NCBI GenBank assembly: GCA_024683255.1
Contig: JAIKYL010000144.1
Span: forward strand, 1-42,450
Source: Bacteroidales bacterium
Lineage (GTDB): Bacteria; Bacteroidota; Bacteroidia; Bacteroidales; UBA932
Length of the DNA: 42,450 nt
Reading direction: 5' to 3'
A program made the position numbers and the translations under genes. The notes under the pieces are model-generated. The model was not told where the DNA came from, searched no databases, and saw nothing but the letters and a program-made list of their open reading frames with translations. Below, one piece after another: positions 14,465-23,512 of this stretch; position 1 is the stretch's first letter, and each line of letters opens with the position of its first letter.

Positions 14465-17398
14465 CTATTTTTCAAAGTATTTCATTGTAGCGGAGAGAAT
14501 CTCCTGTAGTTGGGGAGAGGTTTCCAGGGGGAAACCGAAAGCCACACAGCGGTAGCCATCGCCTTGGAAAGCGGTGGCTGCTGTTATTCTGGTCCCTTTG
14601 TAACGGAGCAGGGCCTTTGTCTTCTCCGAGGCGGGCTCAATGCCGTCCGGACTTTCCACGCGGTAGATAAGCGGGGACCATTCCCGGTTGTAGCTGACCA
14701 CCGGGAGACGGAAGGGGGCGCCGCCCGCCGCATCGGCACTGCCGGAGGTGTCGCAGAAATTGGTAACCCACTTGTAACCAAGCACTTCCTGAATGAACTG
14801 CCGGGTGCTTTCCGGTGCTTTCTTCACCGGGAAAACCGTGGTCCATGCGTCCGAGCCAATGTAGGAGCCGGACAGTACCACGTGGCCGCCGCCGGAGGTG
14901 AAGCGTCTCAGTGCCACCTGCAGGGAATCCGAGAATACGGAATAGCGGTCTTCAACGGCTCCACGGCCGATACGGGTGGTGAGCTGCTTGCCGCAAATGA
15001 GGTCCACCGCAAAGGCGTCCGTCTGCCCGTGGAAGGCTTCCACGCTGGTGGATGCGAAGGCATAACCGGCTTTGAGCAGTGCCTTTCCGTGGGCGGCGGG
15101 GAAGTCGAAGGTATTTCCGGCTATCCGGGTTCCGCCCTGGTCCGTGAAGGAGCCGCCGAAACCGGGATTGTCGTCGTCGGTCCAGATGGCCGAGCGGTCA
15201 AACTGGTTCACGCTGCCGGCAAAGAGGATGTCCGTACCCCAGGGAACGCCGCTGTCCAGGTTGTCCAGGAAGCCCGCATAGGTGGGCGTATCGAACCAGG
15301 CGGGGGCCGATACTCGGGTGAAATCATTCACAATGAGCACTTTCCTGGCTTCGTTGGTGGGAAGGCCCACGGAGAGGATCTCTGAGGGGAAGCTCTTGCC
15401 GCCGTCGTTGCAGGCCACCACCTTGAAACTGTACAGATGGCCTTTCTCCAGGTTCAGGGTACAGGTAGTGTCCTTGATTTGCATGCCGGCGTCAAAGCCG
15501 CCGTCGTCCCGGCGGGTGTATACGCGGTAGTGACTAATCTTGGCGGTGGGTTCCAGCGGATCCGGCGTAGGGGACCAGTTGAGGACCGCCTTTCCGTCCC
15601 GGAGGTCTGCGCTGAAGGAGTGTACGGGAAGCGGCTGAACCACATAGGAACAGCCATAGCGGGCGCTAAGGTACTTGAGTACGCCTTTATAGACGGCCCG
15701 GGAAACCGTGAAACGGAACTGCGGGTCCAGGCCGTAGCGCATATCGGCAAAGTTCTGGTGGGAAAGCAGTTCCAGGAGCATGCCGGGAACGCCCGTGGTG
15801 CGGGCTTCGCTGTATGAACGGTCCCAGGTCTGGCGGCGGCTCCAGAGCGGCTCAAACAGCGCCCGGATGTCTTCCACCACCTGGGTCTGGACCTGGTCGC
15901 ATAGCAGACGGCCGTTCATGCGGCTCTCTCCGTCTGGGTAAAGTTCTGAATTATCGTCCTTTAGGGTGTAGATGGCGAGGGTACCAACAATGGAATCGTT
16001 GGGGGTGATGCCAGCATCCGAGTGGAAAGCCAGCGAGAGGTCTATGGGGATGCGCCTTCCTTCCACGCCGGGGTTCACGCGGGAGCCGCCGGAGAGCTCC
16101 TGCACCCATTTTCCGCGGCCGGCGAAGTCCTTGGTGTAGTCGTTGTCCCAGTCGTCGAAGGTGTTCATTTCTATGCCGTTCCACTGCATCTGGTACAGGG
16201 CGCCTTCCACATAGGCGGGCATGCCGGACAGGCTGCCGCCGCGTGCCATCTTGCCCATACCGCCGCCGAAGCGTACCGCATCGGCCGTTACGATTCCGCT
16301 GCTGCTGCTCCGGCTGGTTAGGCGTACGAAACCTTTTTCACCCTTGTCAAAGGGGAAGGTGCCCAGGTACACCCAGGTGCCGCCGCCCATGCTCTGGTTC
16401 ACGTGCAGGAGGCTTTCCCCACCCAGGTGGTGGACGGTATAGCGGGCGTCCGTGGTGCTACCCGGGAGGGTCTTATAGGAGACGTAAACGGCATAGTCGC
16501 CTTTTTCCGGGATATCGGCCCGCCAGATGATTTCTGAGTCGGACTGGTCTCCGGAGGTGGTTTTTGTCTGGCGCGCCGTGCCCATCCGGAAGGGATTCTC
16601 GTACATCTCATATTGGGCACGGAGGTCTGCAAATCCGTCTCCGGCATCCTCCCAATGCCCTTTTTCCTCGTAATAGCCTTCGCGGCGGAGAAGGCCCGTC
16701 CTGGAGTCTTCAAAGGCGTGGTCGTTGTCGCAGACCACCTCGTAAGGCTGCGGATCCCGCTCCCGTGGCGTGATAACTACCGCACCGGCGTTCTCCAGCA
16801 TGGGAAGCAGGAAGGGAATCACATAGCTTTGGGTATAAAGGTCTTCCACCGTGCGGTGGGTGGCCGCCCGCTGCCATTCCCAGCGGTCCGTCTTGGCTTC
16901 CCAATAACGGCCGTGGCTTTGCCATAGGGCTATATGGCGTCCCTGGAGACCCTTGGGCCAGTTGTCGTCTCCCTGAACCAGCGGAACGGTTTTATTCCTG
17001 GGGTCTTCCACCTTGAGGGCGGTTTTGGCGGGGCTTCCGTTCCGGGTGAGTTTGGGCATGGGCAGGGCGGTCAGGTTCTGCCTTTTGGCATAAAGGGTGC
17101 CCAGCGTATAGCTTCCAAGTCCTTCTTTCCCAAGTGTTTGCAGCTGCTCACGCACCCAGGCCATGTCTTCCTGCCGCCAGGGATAATCGGCCAGTTCCTG
17201 CGAGAAATAGAAATCCAGCGCGCTGCCCCGCACGGTTACCTTCTCCAGTTTGAGCGGAGTGTCCACGCCGGTGCGGCGTTTGAGCCGCTGCTGCAGCGAA
17301 TCCGTGGCTTCCCGGAAGGTCTTGGCCGACGGACGCTGCTGTGCCTGGGCCGATAAGGCGCCAAGGAGGAAGAGGGCTATGAGGAGGACTTTTCGCAT
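14465..17398 (-). CDS. Secreted N-acetylmuramoyl-L-alanine amidase-like protein with golvesin-type and fibronectin III domains
   Basis: A 977-residue exported protein; residues 1-20 are a signal peptide ending SAQAQ. The Amidase_3-like core appears split. The first motif is IALWQSHGRYWE (H162), then ENAGAVVITPRERD (about 202-215). After an insertion comes the second histidine in LSLAFHSDAG and a glutamate in MLLELLSHQNF. The insertion at about 260-375 resembles the golvesin/Xly carbohydrate-binding-like domain (DIPEKGDYAVYVSYKT...YTVHHLGGESLLHVNQSMGGGTWVYLGTFPF). A fibronectin III-like domain follows (about 595-680, HSFSADLRDGKAVLNWSPTP), then an unrecognised domain of nearly 300 residues. 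The start overlaps the upstream VanZ-like gene by 22 bases. Homologues are often loosely labelled xanthan lyase; cleavage of the peptidoglycan amide bond is the better guess. Confidence 0.82.
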   Translation of the reverse strand: MRKVLLIALFLLGALSAQAQQRPSAKTFREATDSLQQRLKRRTGVDTPLKLEKVTVRGSALDFYFSQELADYPWRQEDMAWVREQLQTLGKEGLGSYTLGTLYAKRQNLTALPMPKLTRNGSPAKTALKVEDPRNKTVPLVQGDDNWPKGLQGRHIALWQSHGRYWEAKTDRWEWQRAATHRTVEDLYTQSYVIPFLLPMLENAGAVVITPRERDPQPYEVVCDNDHAFEDSRTGLLRREGYYEEKGHWEDAGDGFADLRAQYEMYENPFRMGTARQTKTTSGDQSDSEIIWRADIPEKGDYAVYVSYKTLPGSTTDARYTVHHLGGESLLHVNQSMGGGTWVYLGTFPFDKGEKGFVRLTSRSSSSGIVTADAVRFGGGMGKMARGGSLSGMPAYVEGALYQMQWNGIEMNTFDDWDNDYTKDFAGRGKWVQELSGGSRVNPGVEGRRIPIDLSLAFHSDAGITPNDSIVGTLAIYTLKDDNSELYPDGESRMNGRLLCDQVQTQVVEDIRALFEPLWSRRQTWDRSYSEARTTGVPGMLLELLSHQNFADMRYGLDPQFRFTVSRAVYKGVLKYLSARYGCSYVVQPLPVHSFSADLRDGKAVLNWSPTPDPLEPTAKISHYRVYTRRDDGGFDAGMQIKDTTCTLNLEKGHLYSFKVVACNDGGKSFPSEILSVGLPTNEARKVLIVNDFTRVSAPAWFDTPTYAGFLDNLDSGVPWGTDILFAGSVNQFDRSAIWTDDDNPGFGGSFTDQGGTRIAGNTFDFPAAHGKALLKAGYAFASTSVEAFHGQTDAFAVDLICGKQLTTRIGRGAVEDRYSVFSDSLQVALRRFTSGGGHVVLSGSYIGSDAWTTVFPVKKAPESTRQFIQEVLGYKWVTNFCDTSGSADAAGGAPFRLPVVSYNREWSPLIYRVESPDGIEPASEKTKALLRYKGTRITAATAFQGDGYRCVAFGFPLETSPQLQEILSATMKYFEK

Positions 17399-17799
17399 GG
17401 GCGGTACTGTTTAACAATATCCCAGACCGTGACTAGGACTGTACTCAGGAAAAGGGCTATGCAGTCGGCCAGAAGGTCCATCCGGTCTCCGCTACGATAG
17501 TCTGTAAGGGTGGCCTGGCCCCATTCCGTGCCCATGGCCAGGAGGACGCCCACCACCAGGGTGCAGGCCCCGAATGCCAGGGAGGCGGGAACGGTGTTGG
17601 TGAAGCGGTCAAAGGCCAGGAAAGCCAGGATGGGGAAGGGGAAGAACATGCAGAAGTGCGCCACCTTGTCCGTGGGGATGCCCAGGATGGTGAACGGGAC
17701 GTTGGGCGTGTTGTTAAACTGGCCGAAGCACAGCACCAGCACCACTGCCAGGTACAGGAAAAAGAGGATTTTGAAGAGTGTTCTCAGTTTCCGCTTCAT
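17377..17799 (-). CDS. VanZ-like integral membrane protein
   Basis: A 140-residue protein with about four hydrophobic segments. It carries the VanZ family hallmark GTEWGQATLTDYRSGDRMDLLADCIA, with the acidic and arginine residues near a membrane face, and the earlier segment LGIPTDKVAHFCMFFPFPILAF. Roles for this family range from teicoplanin tolerance to unknown envelope functions; resistance should not be assumed. It lies between the ABC exporter (3-base gap) and the amidase (22-base overlap), so one message likely serves all three, which suggests a cell-envelope role. Confidence 0.88.
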   Translation of the reverse strand: MKRKLRTLFKILFFLYLAVVLVLCFGQFNNTPNVPFTILGIPTDKVAHFCMFFPFPILAFLAFDRFTNTVPASLAFGACTLVVGVLLAMGTEWGQATLTDYRSGDRMDLLADCIALFLSTVLVTVWDIVKQYRPCEKSSS

Positions 17800-17802
17800 G
17801 GC

Positions 17803-19653
17803 CTATAGTGCTTGCATGTTGTAAAGTTTCCTGTAATAGCCGTCCTGGCCGATGAGCTCCCCGTGCGTTCCCCGCTCCACAATATGGCCTTCCTGCATTA
17901 CCACAATCTCATCGGCATTCTTGATGGTGGAAAGGCGGTGGGCGATGGCAATGGTGGTGCGGGTGCTCATGAGGTGGTCCAGGGCATCCTGCACCAGGTG
18001 CTCGCTCTCTGTGTCCAGGGAAGCGGTGGCCTCGTCCAGGATTAGGATGGGCGGGTTCTTGAGGATGGCCCGGGCAATGGAAAGGCGTTGCCGCTGGCCG
18101 CCGGAAAGCTTGTTGCCCCGGTCTCCGATGACGGTCTGGTATCCCTGCTCCTTTTCCATGATAAAGTCGTGCGCGTTGGCAATCTTTGCCGCAGCAATGA
18201 CCTGCTCCTGCGTGGCTCCTTCCACGCCGAAAGCTATGTTGTTGAAGATGGTGTCGTTGAACAGGATGGGATCCTGGTTCACAATACCCATGAGGCTGCG
18301 GAGGTCCTTGACGGCCACTTCCCGGACGTCTTTCCCGTCAATGGTGATACGACCGCCGGTGACATCCCAGAAACGGGGAATGAGGTCCACCAACGTGGTT
18401 TTTCCGGCGCCGGATTCTCCCACGATGGCAATCATCCTGCCGCGCGGAATCTCCAGGTCTATATGGTTGAGGATGGGTTTGCCGTCTTCATAGGCAAAGC
18501 TCACGTCCTCCAGGCGGATGCTCCCGATAAAGTCCCTGAGCGGCAGCGGATGCTCCGGGTCTTTAATGTTGTTTTCGGCCTCCAGGATGCGGTTGATGCG
18601 TTCCATCGAGGCCATGCCCTTGGGAATGCTGTAGGTGGCGCGGGACAGCTCCTTGATGGGTTCTATCACCGAATACAGGATGACCATGAAGAAGATGAAC
18701 TGCGGGGCATCCATGAATTTTCCGCCGAAGAAGCTTTCTCCGCGGATGATCATGGCGCCGCCCACCAGCAGCACGATGGCAATCATGATGGTTCCCAGGA
18801 ATTCGCTCACCGGATGGGCCGTAGCCTGGCGGATGCTCACGCGGGAGAGTTTTCGGCGCATGTTGTCCGTAATGTCCAGGAATCGGCGGGACATCTTTTT
18901 CTCTGCGTTGAAGGCTTTGACCACGCGCAGGCCGCTCAGGGTCTCGTCCACCTGGCTCATGGTGTCGCTCCAGAGGGTCTGCGCCTCCAGGGAATTGCGC
19001 TTGAGCTGTTTGCCGATGATGCCCATCACCCATACGAAAGCCGGGGCGAAGACGATGGTGAAGGCCATCATTTCCGGGCTCAGGAAGGTGAGGAAGGCAA
19101 AATACAGGATTATGAGGATGGGATTCTTGATGAGCATGGAAAGGGAGGCCATGAGGGAATTTTCCACCTCCGAGACGTCTCCGCTGATGCGGGCGATGAT
19201 GTCTCCCTTGCGCTCCTGGGAGAAAAAGCCGATGGGAAGGGCCAGGATCTTGTTGTAGATGCGGTTCCGGATATCTTTAACCACCCCGGTGGAAATGGGA
19301 ACCATGACCGCGTTGGACCCGAAGTAGCAGGCCGTCTTGAGGGCGGTGAACCCAATCATGATGGCGCCCAGCAGCAGGAGGGTGTTCATGGCGCCGTGCT
19401 GGGCAATGTGCTGGGACACGTAGAAGTAAAAATTGTTCATGAGCGTGTCCTTAAAACTGTATGCCTCGCTGCCCCAGGGAATGAACTGGTACTGGGTGGT
19501 ATCTACTTTGAAAAGGATGTTGAGCAGCGGAACCAGGACGGCGAAGGAGAAGATGTTGAACACCACCGACAGGATGTTCAGCACCACCGCTCCTCCCATG
19601 TATCCCTTATAGGGGGAGACATACTGTCTCATCATCTTGAGAAAATCGCGCAT
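17803..19653 (-). CDS. ABC exporter, fused membrane and ATPase domains (MsbA-like)
   Basis: A 616-residue half-transporter. The N-terminal membrane domain (about 1-340) has six predicted helices and ends before the nucleotide-binding domain (about 375-616). Walker A is GESGAGKTT, the Q-loop is in MGIVNQDP, the signature is LSGGQRQR, Walker B is ILILDEATASLD, and the switch histidine is in IAHRLST, so the ATPase looks active. It would work as a homodimer. Sequence style fits lipid A / lipid flippases such as MsbA, but the substrate cannot be told from sequence. It heads a three-gene leftward operon with its own promoter at 19675-19705. Confidence 0.93.
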   Translation of the reverse strand: MRDFLKMMRQYVSPYKGYMGGAVVLNILSVVFNIFSFAVLVPLLNILFKVDTTQYQFIPWGSEAYSFKDTLMNNFYFYVSQHIAQHGAMNTLLLLGAIMIGFTALKTACYFGSNAVMVPISTGVVKDIRNRIYNKILALPIGFFSQERKGDIIARISGDVSEVENSLMASLSMLIKNPILIILYFAFLTFLSPEMMAFTIVFAPAFVWVMGIIGKQLKRNSLEAQTLWSDTMSQVDETLSGLRVVKAFNAEKKMSRRFLDITDNMRRKLSRVSIRQATAHPVSEFLGTIMIAIVLLVGGAMIIRGESFFGGKFMDAPQFIFFMVILYSVIEPIKELSRATYSIPKGMASMERINRILEAENNIKDPEHPLPLRDFIGSIRLEDVSFAYEDGKPILNHIDLEIPRGRMIAIVGESGAGKTTLVDLIPRFWDVTGGRITIDGKDVREVAVKDLRSLMGIVNQDPILFNDTIFNNIAFGVEGATQEQVIAAAKIANAHDFIMEKEQGYQTVIGDRGNKLSGGQRQRLSIARAILKNPPILILDEATASLDTESEHLVQDALDHLMSTRTTIAIAHRLSTIKNADEIVVMQEGHIVERGTHGELIGQDGYYRKLYNMQAL

Positions 19654-19674
19654 GCGGTTCCAACTGTTAACTTA

Positions 19675-19705
19675 CAAAGATACATATTTCCCTGCATCTT
19701 TGCAA
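19675..19705 (-). promoter_or_regulatory. Promoter of the ABC exporter operon
   Basis: Read leftward: TTG (19705-19703), 20 bases, then TATCTTTG (19682-19675), matching the Bacteroidota -33/-7 consensus. The gene starts 21 bases further on, giving a short untranslated leader. Confidence 0.75.
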
Positions 19706-19715
19706 CGGAGGAACG

Positions 19716-20687
19716 CTATAATAGCCGATGGAGAAAATAATAGATAATGCACACGCGACGGTACAGGAGGCTATAGTCCAGGGTCTCCGGCGTGTCGTGG
19801 GGCTTGTTGTTGTTGAGGGTGATGCCGGAGGTGAACATAACGGCGGGAATGTTGTGATCCAGGAACACGCGCTGCTCGCAGATGCGCCTGTAAAACAGCG
19901 TGGTGAAGTCCTTGCTGCCGTAATAGTCAAAGCCCAGGTCCAGACCCAGGCCCTGCTCCATGTTGGCGCGTTCCAGGGTTTGCCGATAATCGGCATTATC
20001 GTTGAGCAGGATCAAATAGTCCGGCCGATTCTTATGGATGGGGGCCAGGGAAGAACCCAGCTGGTCCAGATTCACCACCAGGGAGGCCTGGAGGCCGTTT
20101 TTGGTGAGGAAGGAATAGAGGGCATCGGCCCCGGCCATGCCCTGCTCCTTGGCGTCCAGCGCCACGAAGAGGAGGCTTAGGCTGTAGGTTTTCCCGCAGT
20201 CCCGCATCTGGGCGAACATCCGGGCCAGGCTCAGGAGGGCGGCTACGCCGGAAGCATTGCTGTCCGCTCCGGGATACAGGGTGCCGTTGAGGGTGCCCAG
20301 ATTGTCCCAATGGGCCATGACCACTATGAACTTTTCCGGGACGGAACTGCCTTTGATATAGCCCATTACGTTACGGCCGAAGGAACCCTTGGAGGTGCGG
20401 AAACCGTGGAGGAAGGTGCCGGAGAGGGGTTCCAGTTTGCATTCCCGGAACTGTTCTTCCAGCCAGAGGGCCGTCTTCTGTGCCCCGGGCGTTCCCGTGG
20501 CGCGTCCGCCGGTTACCGGATTGCAGAGGAACTCTACGTGCTGGCGCAGCAGGGTGGAGTCCAGAACAGACTCTCCGTTAAGGGGACTAACGGTATAGCG
20601 GACCTGGGGGACGGGCCCGGCCATGGCGGAATAGGCCATGCCCAGGAGCGCCATAAAAAAAACAAATATTTTTGTTATCTTTGTCAT
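19716..20687 (-). CDS. M28-family metallopeptidase-like or glutaminyl cyclase-like exported protein
   Basis: A 323-residue protein with a signal peptide (about 1-23, MTKITKIFVFFMALLGMAYSAMA). The M28 zinc ligands are recognisable: H in VVMAHWDN, D in GADSNASGVAALL, E in LDAKEQGMAG, D in VNLDQLGSS, and H in NKPHDTPETLDY. In active M28 peptidases the zinc-binding Glu is preceded by the general-base Glu; here that position is Lys (K-E rather than E-E). The protein may be a divergent subgroup, use another base, or be a glutaminyl cyclase-like relative. It has its own divergent start opposite the TPR gene, and its stop is 62 bases before the ABC exporter start. Confidence 0.85.
   Translation of the reverse strand: MTKITKIFVFFMALLGMAYSAMAGPVPQVRYTVSPLNGESVLDSTLLRQHVEFLCNPVTGGRATGTPGAQKTALWLEEQFRECKLEPLSGTFLHGFRTSKGSFGRNVMGYIKGSSVPEKFIVVMAHWDNLGTLNGTLYPGADSNASGVAALLSLARMFAQMRDCGKTYSLSLLFVALDAKEQGMAGADALYSFLTKNGLQASLVVNLDQLGSSLAPIHKNRPDYLILLNDNADYRQTLERANMEQGLGLDLGFDYYGSKDFTTLFYRRICEQRVFLDHNIPAVMFTSGITLNNNKPHDTPETLDYSLLYRRVCIIYYFLHRLL
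20676..20683 (+). promoter_or_regulatory. Putative promoter -7 element of the TPR gene
   Basis: TATCTTTG matches TAnnTTTG and lies 46 bases before the TPR gene ATG, overlapping the first codons of the divergent M28 gene. No clear -33 TTTG is seen. Confidence 0.55.
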
Positions 20688-20729
20688 TTGACGCGAAATT
20701 AGATATTTCAGCGCGGAAAAAGAAATTTT

Positions 20730-22718
20730 ATGATGAAAAAAACCCTCATTTTACTGCTTTCCCTGCTGCTGGTTCCCCTGGCGGCCAGGGCGCAGTACGA
20801 CAAGGACGTTTTCTCTTTCCGCGGCCGAAGCGCCCTGCAGGATGGCCGTCTGGCCGATGCGGTGGCCAATTTCAACATTCTGGCCCAGCTGGACAGCACA
20901 GACCACTGGACCTTCTTTTACCGCGGCATTGCCAAATACAACCTGGGCGATATCCGCGGTGCCCGGGCCGATTTCTCCACTTCCGTGCGCCTGAATCCCG
21001 TTTTCACCTCGGGCTATCATTACCGCGCCATTACGGAAAGCCGTACCGGAGACTACGATGCGGCGCTGCGGGACCTGGAGGAGGCTATCCGCCTGCGCCC
21101 CGGCTCTTCCGGCCTGTATTTCACCCGCGGCGTCACCTATTTCCTCAGCCGCCAGTTCGAGCGGGCCATCAAGGACTTTGACAAATACGTCCGTCAGGAA
21201 CCCAAGGATCCTTCCACCTATTTGAACAGGGGAGCGTCCTACCTGTTTCTGGGAGATACCCTTAAGGCGCTGGAAGACTATGACCGGGCCATCAAGCTGG
21301 ACCGCTTTGAACCGGAAGGCTATGTCCGCCGGGGCGCGCTGAAGGCTTCCCAGGGCTCTTTTGAGGAAGCCATGCAGGACTATAACCGGGCCCTGGACCT
21401 GGATTCCACCCTTACCCTGGCCTATTTCCAGCGGGCGCTTGTGCACTCGGAGCAGGGGCATCTGAACGAGGCCATGGCCGACCTTAACAAGGTGCTGGAC
21501 TATGAGCCCGGCAACGCCCTCACCCTGTATAACCGCAGCCTCTTATCGGCCCAGGTGGGGGACTTCCAGGGCGCATTGTCGGACATGGACCGCGTGATTG
21601 CCATCAATCCCGGCAACGTGCTGGCGTACTTCAACCGCGCGGGCTTTTTCATTGACATGGAGCGCTGGGACGACGCCCTGGCCGACTATAACAAGGCCAT
21701 CGAACTTTATCCGGACTTTGCCAAGGCCTACCAGAACCGCGCCTATGTGGAGCTGCAGATGGGTATGACCCGGGCTTCGCGGGAAGACTATCGCACCGCC
21801 CAGCGGAAGGTGGCCGAATACCGCACCAGCACTGCCTCGGGGGCCGATTTTGCCGATACCACCAAGAAATACAGCAGTCTGCTGGCGCTGGATGCGGACT
21901 TCGCCCGTTCCGGCTTTGACAACGAGATGCTGCGTCACCGGGATATTGACATCAACCTGAAGCCCCTGTACAAGTTTGTGCTCACGGATGCCAACGATCC
22001 CACCAACTATGCCCTGGAACACAAGTACGAAAACCGCCTCCTGGACCAGTTTGTGGCCTCCTTGCCGCTGCCGGTTACCGTTTCTTCGGAGCGGGACGCC
22101 ACCGTTTCGGAGGCTATCCTGGACGCCTCTACAGGGACTGGCGCGGAGGGCGCTTTTCTGAAGGGCTTGCAGGAGCTGGGCAAGCGGCAGTACTCCCAGG
22201 CTTTGCAGCAGTTCTCCAAGGCGGCGGATGCAGAAGCCACAGGCGTGTATGACCCGTATTACAAGGCCTTCTACCTCATGAACCGCGGCGTACTCCGGGC
22301 CGAGATGATTGAATTCATCGCCTCCTTCGAGTCCAACGTACAGACCCTTACGATGGACGACCAAAAGAACACCCGCGCTCGGGTGAGGGAGCAGGTAACC
22401 CAGGAATACGATTATTCCGAAGCTTTGGCCGATATGGAGGCCGCAGCGGAGCAACTTCCGTCCTTCCCGTACATCCAGTTCAACCTGGGCAACCTGTATG
22501 TGCTCAGTTCCCGCTTTGTGGAGGCCATTGAAAGCTACGACAAAGCCATTCAGCAATATCCCTGGATGGCCGATGCATACTTTAACCGGGCCCTGGTACT
22601 CATTTACCTGAAAGATAAGGAGAAAGGCTGCATAGACCTGTCCCGGGCCGGTGAATTGGGCGTGGAAGCTGCGTATCCCGCCATTGCCCGCTACTGCAAA
22701 GAGGAGGAACAGCTATGA
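20730..22718 (+). CDS. Exported tetratricopeptide-repeat protein
   Basis: A 662-residue protein with a signal peptide (MKKTLILLLSLLLVPLAARAQ) and some ten or more TPR units. Eight are close together over about residues 25-355, with repeated patterns such as AYFNRAGFFIDMERWDDALADYNKAIELYP. A less regular middle (about 365-510) follows, then a C-terminal TPR block (about 575-655, PYIQFNLGNLYVLSSRFVEAIESYDKAIQQYP). TPRs form a superhelix for protein-protein contact; the partner is unknown. Its last codons overlap the start of the YycJ-type hydrolase gene (22715), so the two are cotranscribed. Confidence 0.93.
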   Translation: MMKKTLILLLSLLLVPLAARAQYDKDVFSFRGRSALQDGRLADAVANFNILAQLDSTDHWTFFYRGIAKYNLGDIRGARADFSTSVRLNPVFTSGYHYRAITESRTGDYDAALRDLEEAIRLRPGSSGLYFTRGVTYFLSRQFERAIKDFDKYVRQEPKDPSTYLNRGASYLFLGDTLKALEDYDRAIKLDRFEPEGYVRRGALKASQGSFEEAMQDYNRALDLDSTLTLAYFQRALVHSEQGHLNEAMADLNKVLDYEPGNALTLYNRSLLSAQVGDFQGALSDMDRVIAINPGNVLAYFNRAGFFIDMERWDDALADYNKAIELYPDFAKAYQNRAYVELQMGMTRASREDYRTAQRKVAEYRTSTASGADFADTTKKYSSLLALDADFARSGFDNEMLRHRDIDINLKPLYKFVLTDANDPTNYALEHKYENRLLDQFVASLPLPVTVSSERDATVSEAILDASTGTGAEGAFLKGLQELGKRQYSQALQQFSKAADAEATGVYDPYYKAFYLMNRGVLRAEMIEFIASFESNVQTLTMDDQKNTRARVREQVTQEYDYSEALADMEAAAEQLPSFPYIQFNLGNLYVLSSRFVEAIESYDKAIQQYPWMADAYFNRALVLIYLKDKEKGCIDLSRAGELGVEAAYPAIARYCKEEEQL

Positions 22719-23512
22719 TGCGCTTTATCAGTTTCTCCAGTGGCAGTTGCGGCAACTGTTCCCTCCTGCTGGGGCCTTCTTCCGGCATTCTCATAGACGC
22801 CGGGGTGAGTTTCCGCCGGGTGAAAAAGGAACTGGAGATGGTTGGGCTTAGCCTGCAGGATATATCGGCCGTCCTCATTACCCACGACCACGGGGACCAT
22901 ATCCGCAGCCTGGGCTCTTTCTGCAAGCGCCTGGCCATGCCGGTTTGGACCACACCCGTGCTGCACGGCGCCCTTTCCCGCCATCCTTTCACGGCCGAAT
23001 GGATTGGCGCCTGTCGGCAGAATCTGGAGCGCGGCGTTTGGAATCCCGTTACCCCGGACTTTGATGTGCAGTACTTTGAAGTTCCGCACGACGCCACCCA
23101 GTGCGTGGGCTATGCCATCCGCTGCGGGGAAGAGCTCTTTGTGCTCATGACAGACCTGGGCCATGTGCCCGTGGAAGCCATGAAATGGGGCTCCCTGGCC
23201 ACCACGCTGGTCATTGAATCCAATTTTGACGTGGACATGCTGGTGGGAGGAAGTTATCCGCAGGAGCTCAAGGACCGCATCAGTCACGGGGCCGGACACC
23301 TCTCCAATGACATCTGTGCCCAGACGGTTACGCGCCTGTTGCATCCAGGCCTCCGGCATGTTTTCCTTTGTCATTTAAGCGGCAATAACAACACGCCGCA
23401 GGTGGCCTACGACTGCACCGCCGCCGCGCTCACGGAAGTGGGAGTAGCTCCGGGATCTGTGGGCCTCAGGGTGCTCCGCAGGGGAGAGTCTTCTCCGCTG
23501 ATGGATCTTTAG
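22715..23512 (+). CDS. Metallo-beta-lactamase-fold hydrolase, YycJ/WalJ type
   Basis: A 265-residue MBL-fold protein. The family opening FISFSSGSCGNCSLL and the metal motif THDHGDH (H57, H59, D61, H62) are present, as are later ligands in HDATQCVGYAIRCGEELFVLMTDLGH and the terminal FLCHLSGNNNTPQVA. Homologues in Firmicutes (YycJ/WalJ) are linked to cell division and replication coordination and act as nucleases or exoribonucleases; the role here is inferred. The start overlaps the TPR gene stop, and there are two adjacent ATG codons. Its stop overlaps by four bases the stop of the convergent MATE gene. Confidence 0.93.
   Translation: MMRFISFSSGSCGNCSLLLGPSSGILIDAGVSFRRVKKELEMVGLSLQDISAVLITHDHGDHIRSLGSFCKRLAMPVWTTPVLHGALSRHPFTAEWIGACRQNLERGVWNPVTPDFDVQYFEVPHDATQCVGYAIRCGEELFVLMTDLGHVPVEAMKWGSLATTLVIESNFDVDMLVGGSYPQELKDRISHGAGHLSNDICAQTVTRLLHPGLRHVFLCHLSGNNNTPQVAYDCTAAALTEVGVAPGSVGLRVLRRGESSPLMDL

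Noticed and set aside
17377..17799. Calling the VanZ-like gene a glycopeptide-resistance determinant
   Set aside because: No vanA/vanH/vanX genes are present, and VanZ-fold proteins are widespread in bacteria with no resistance role.
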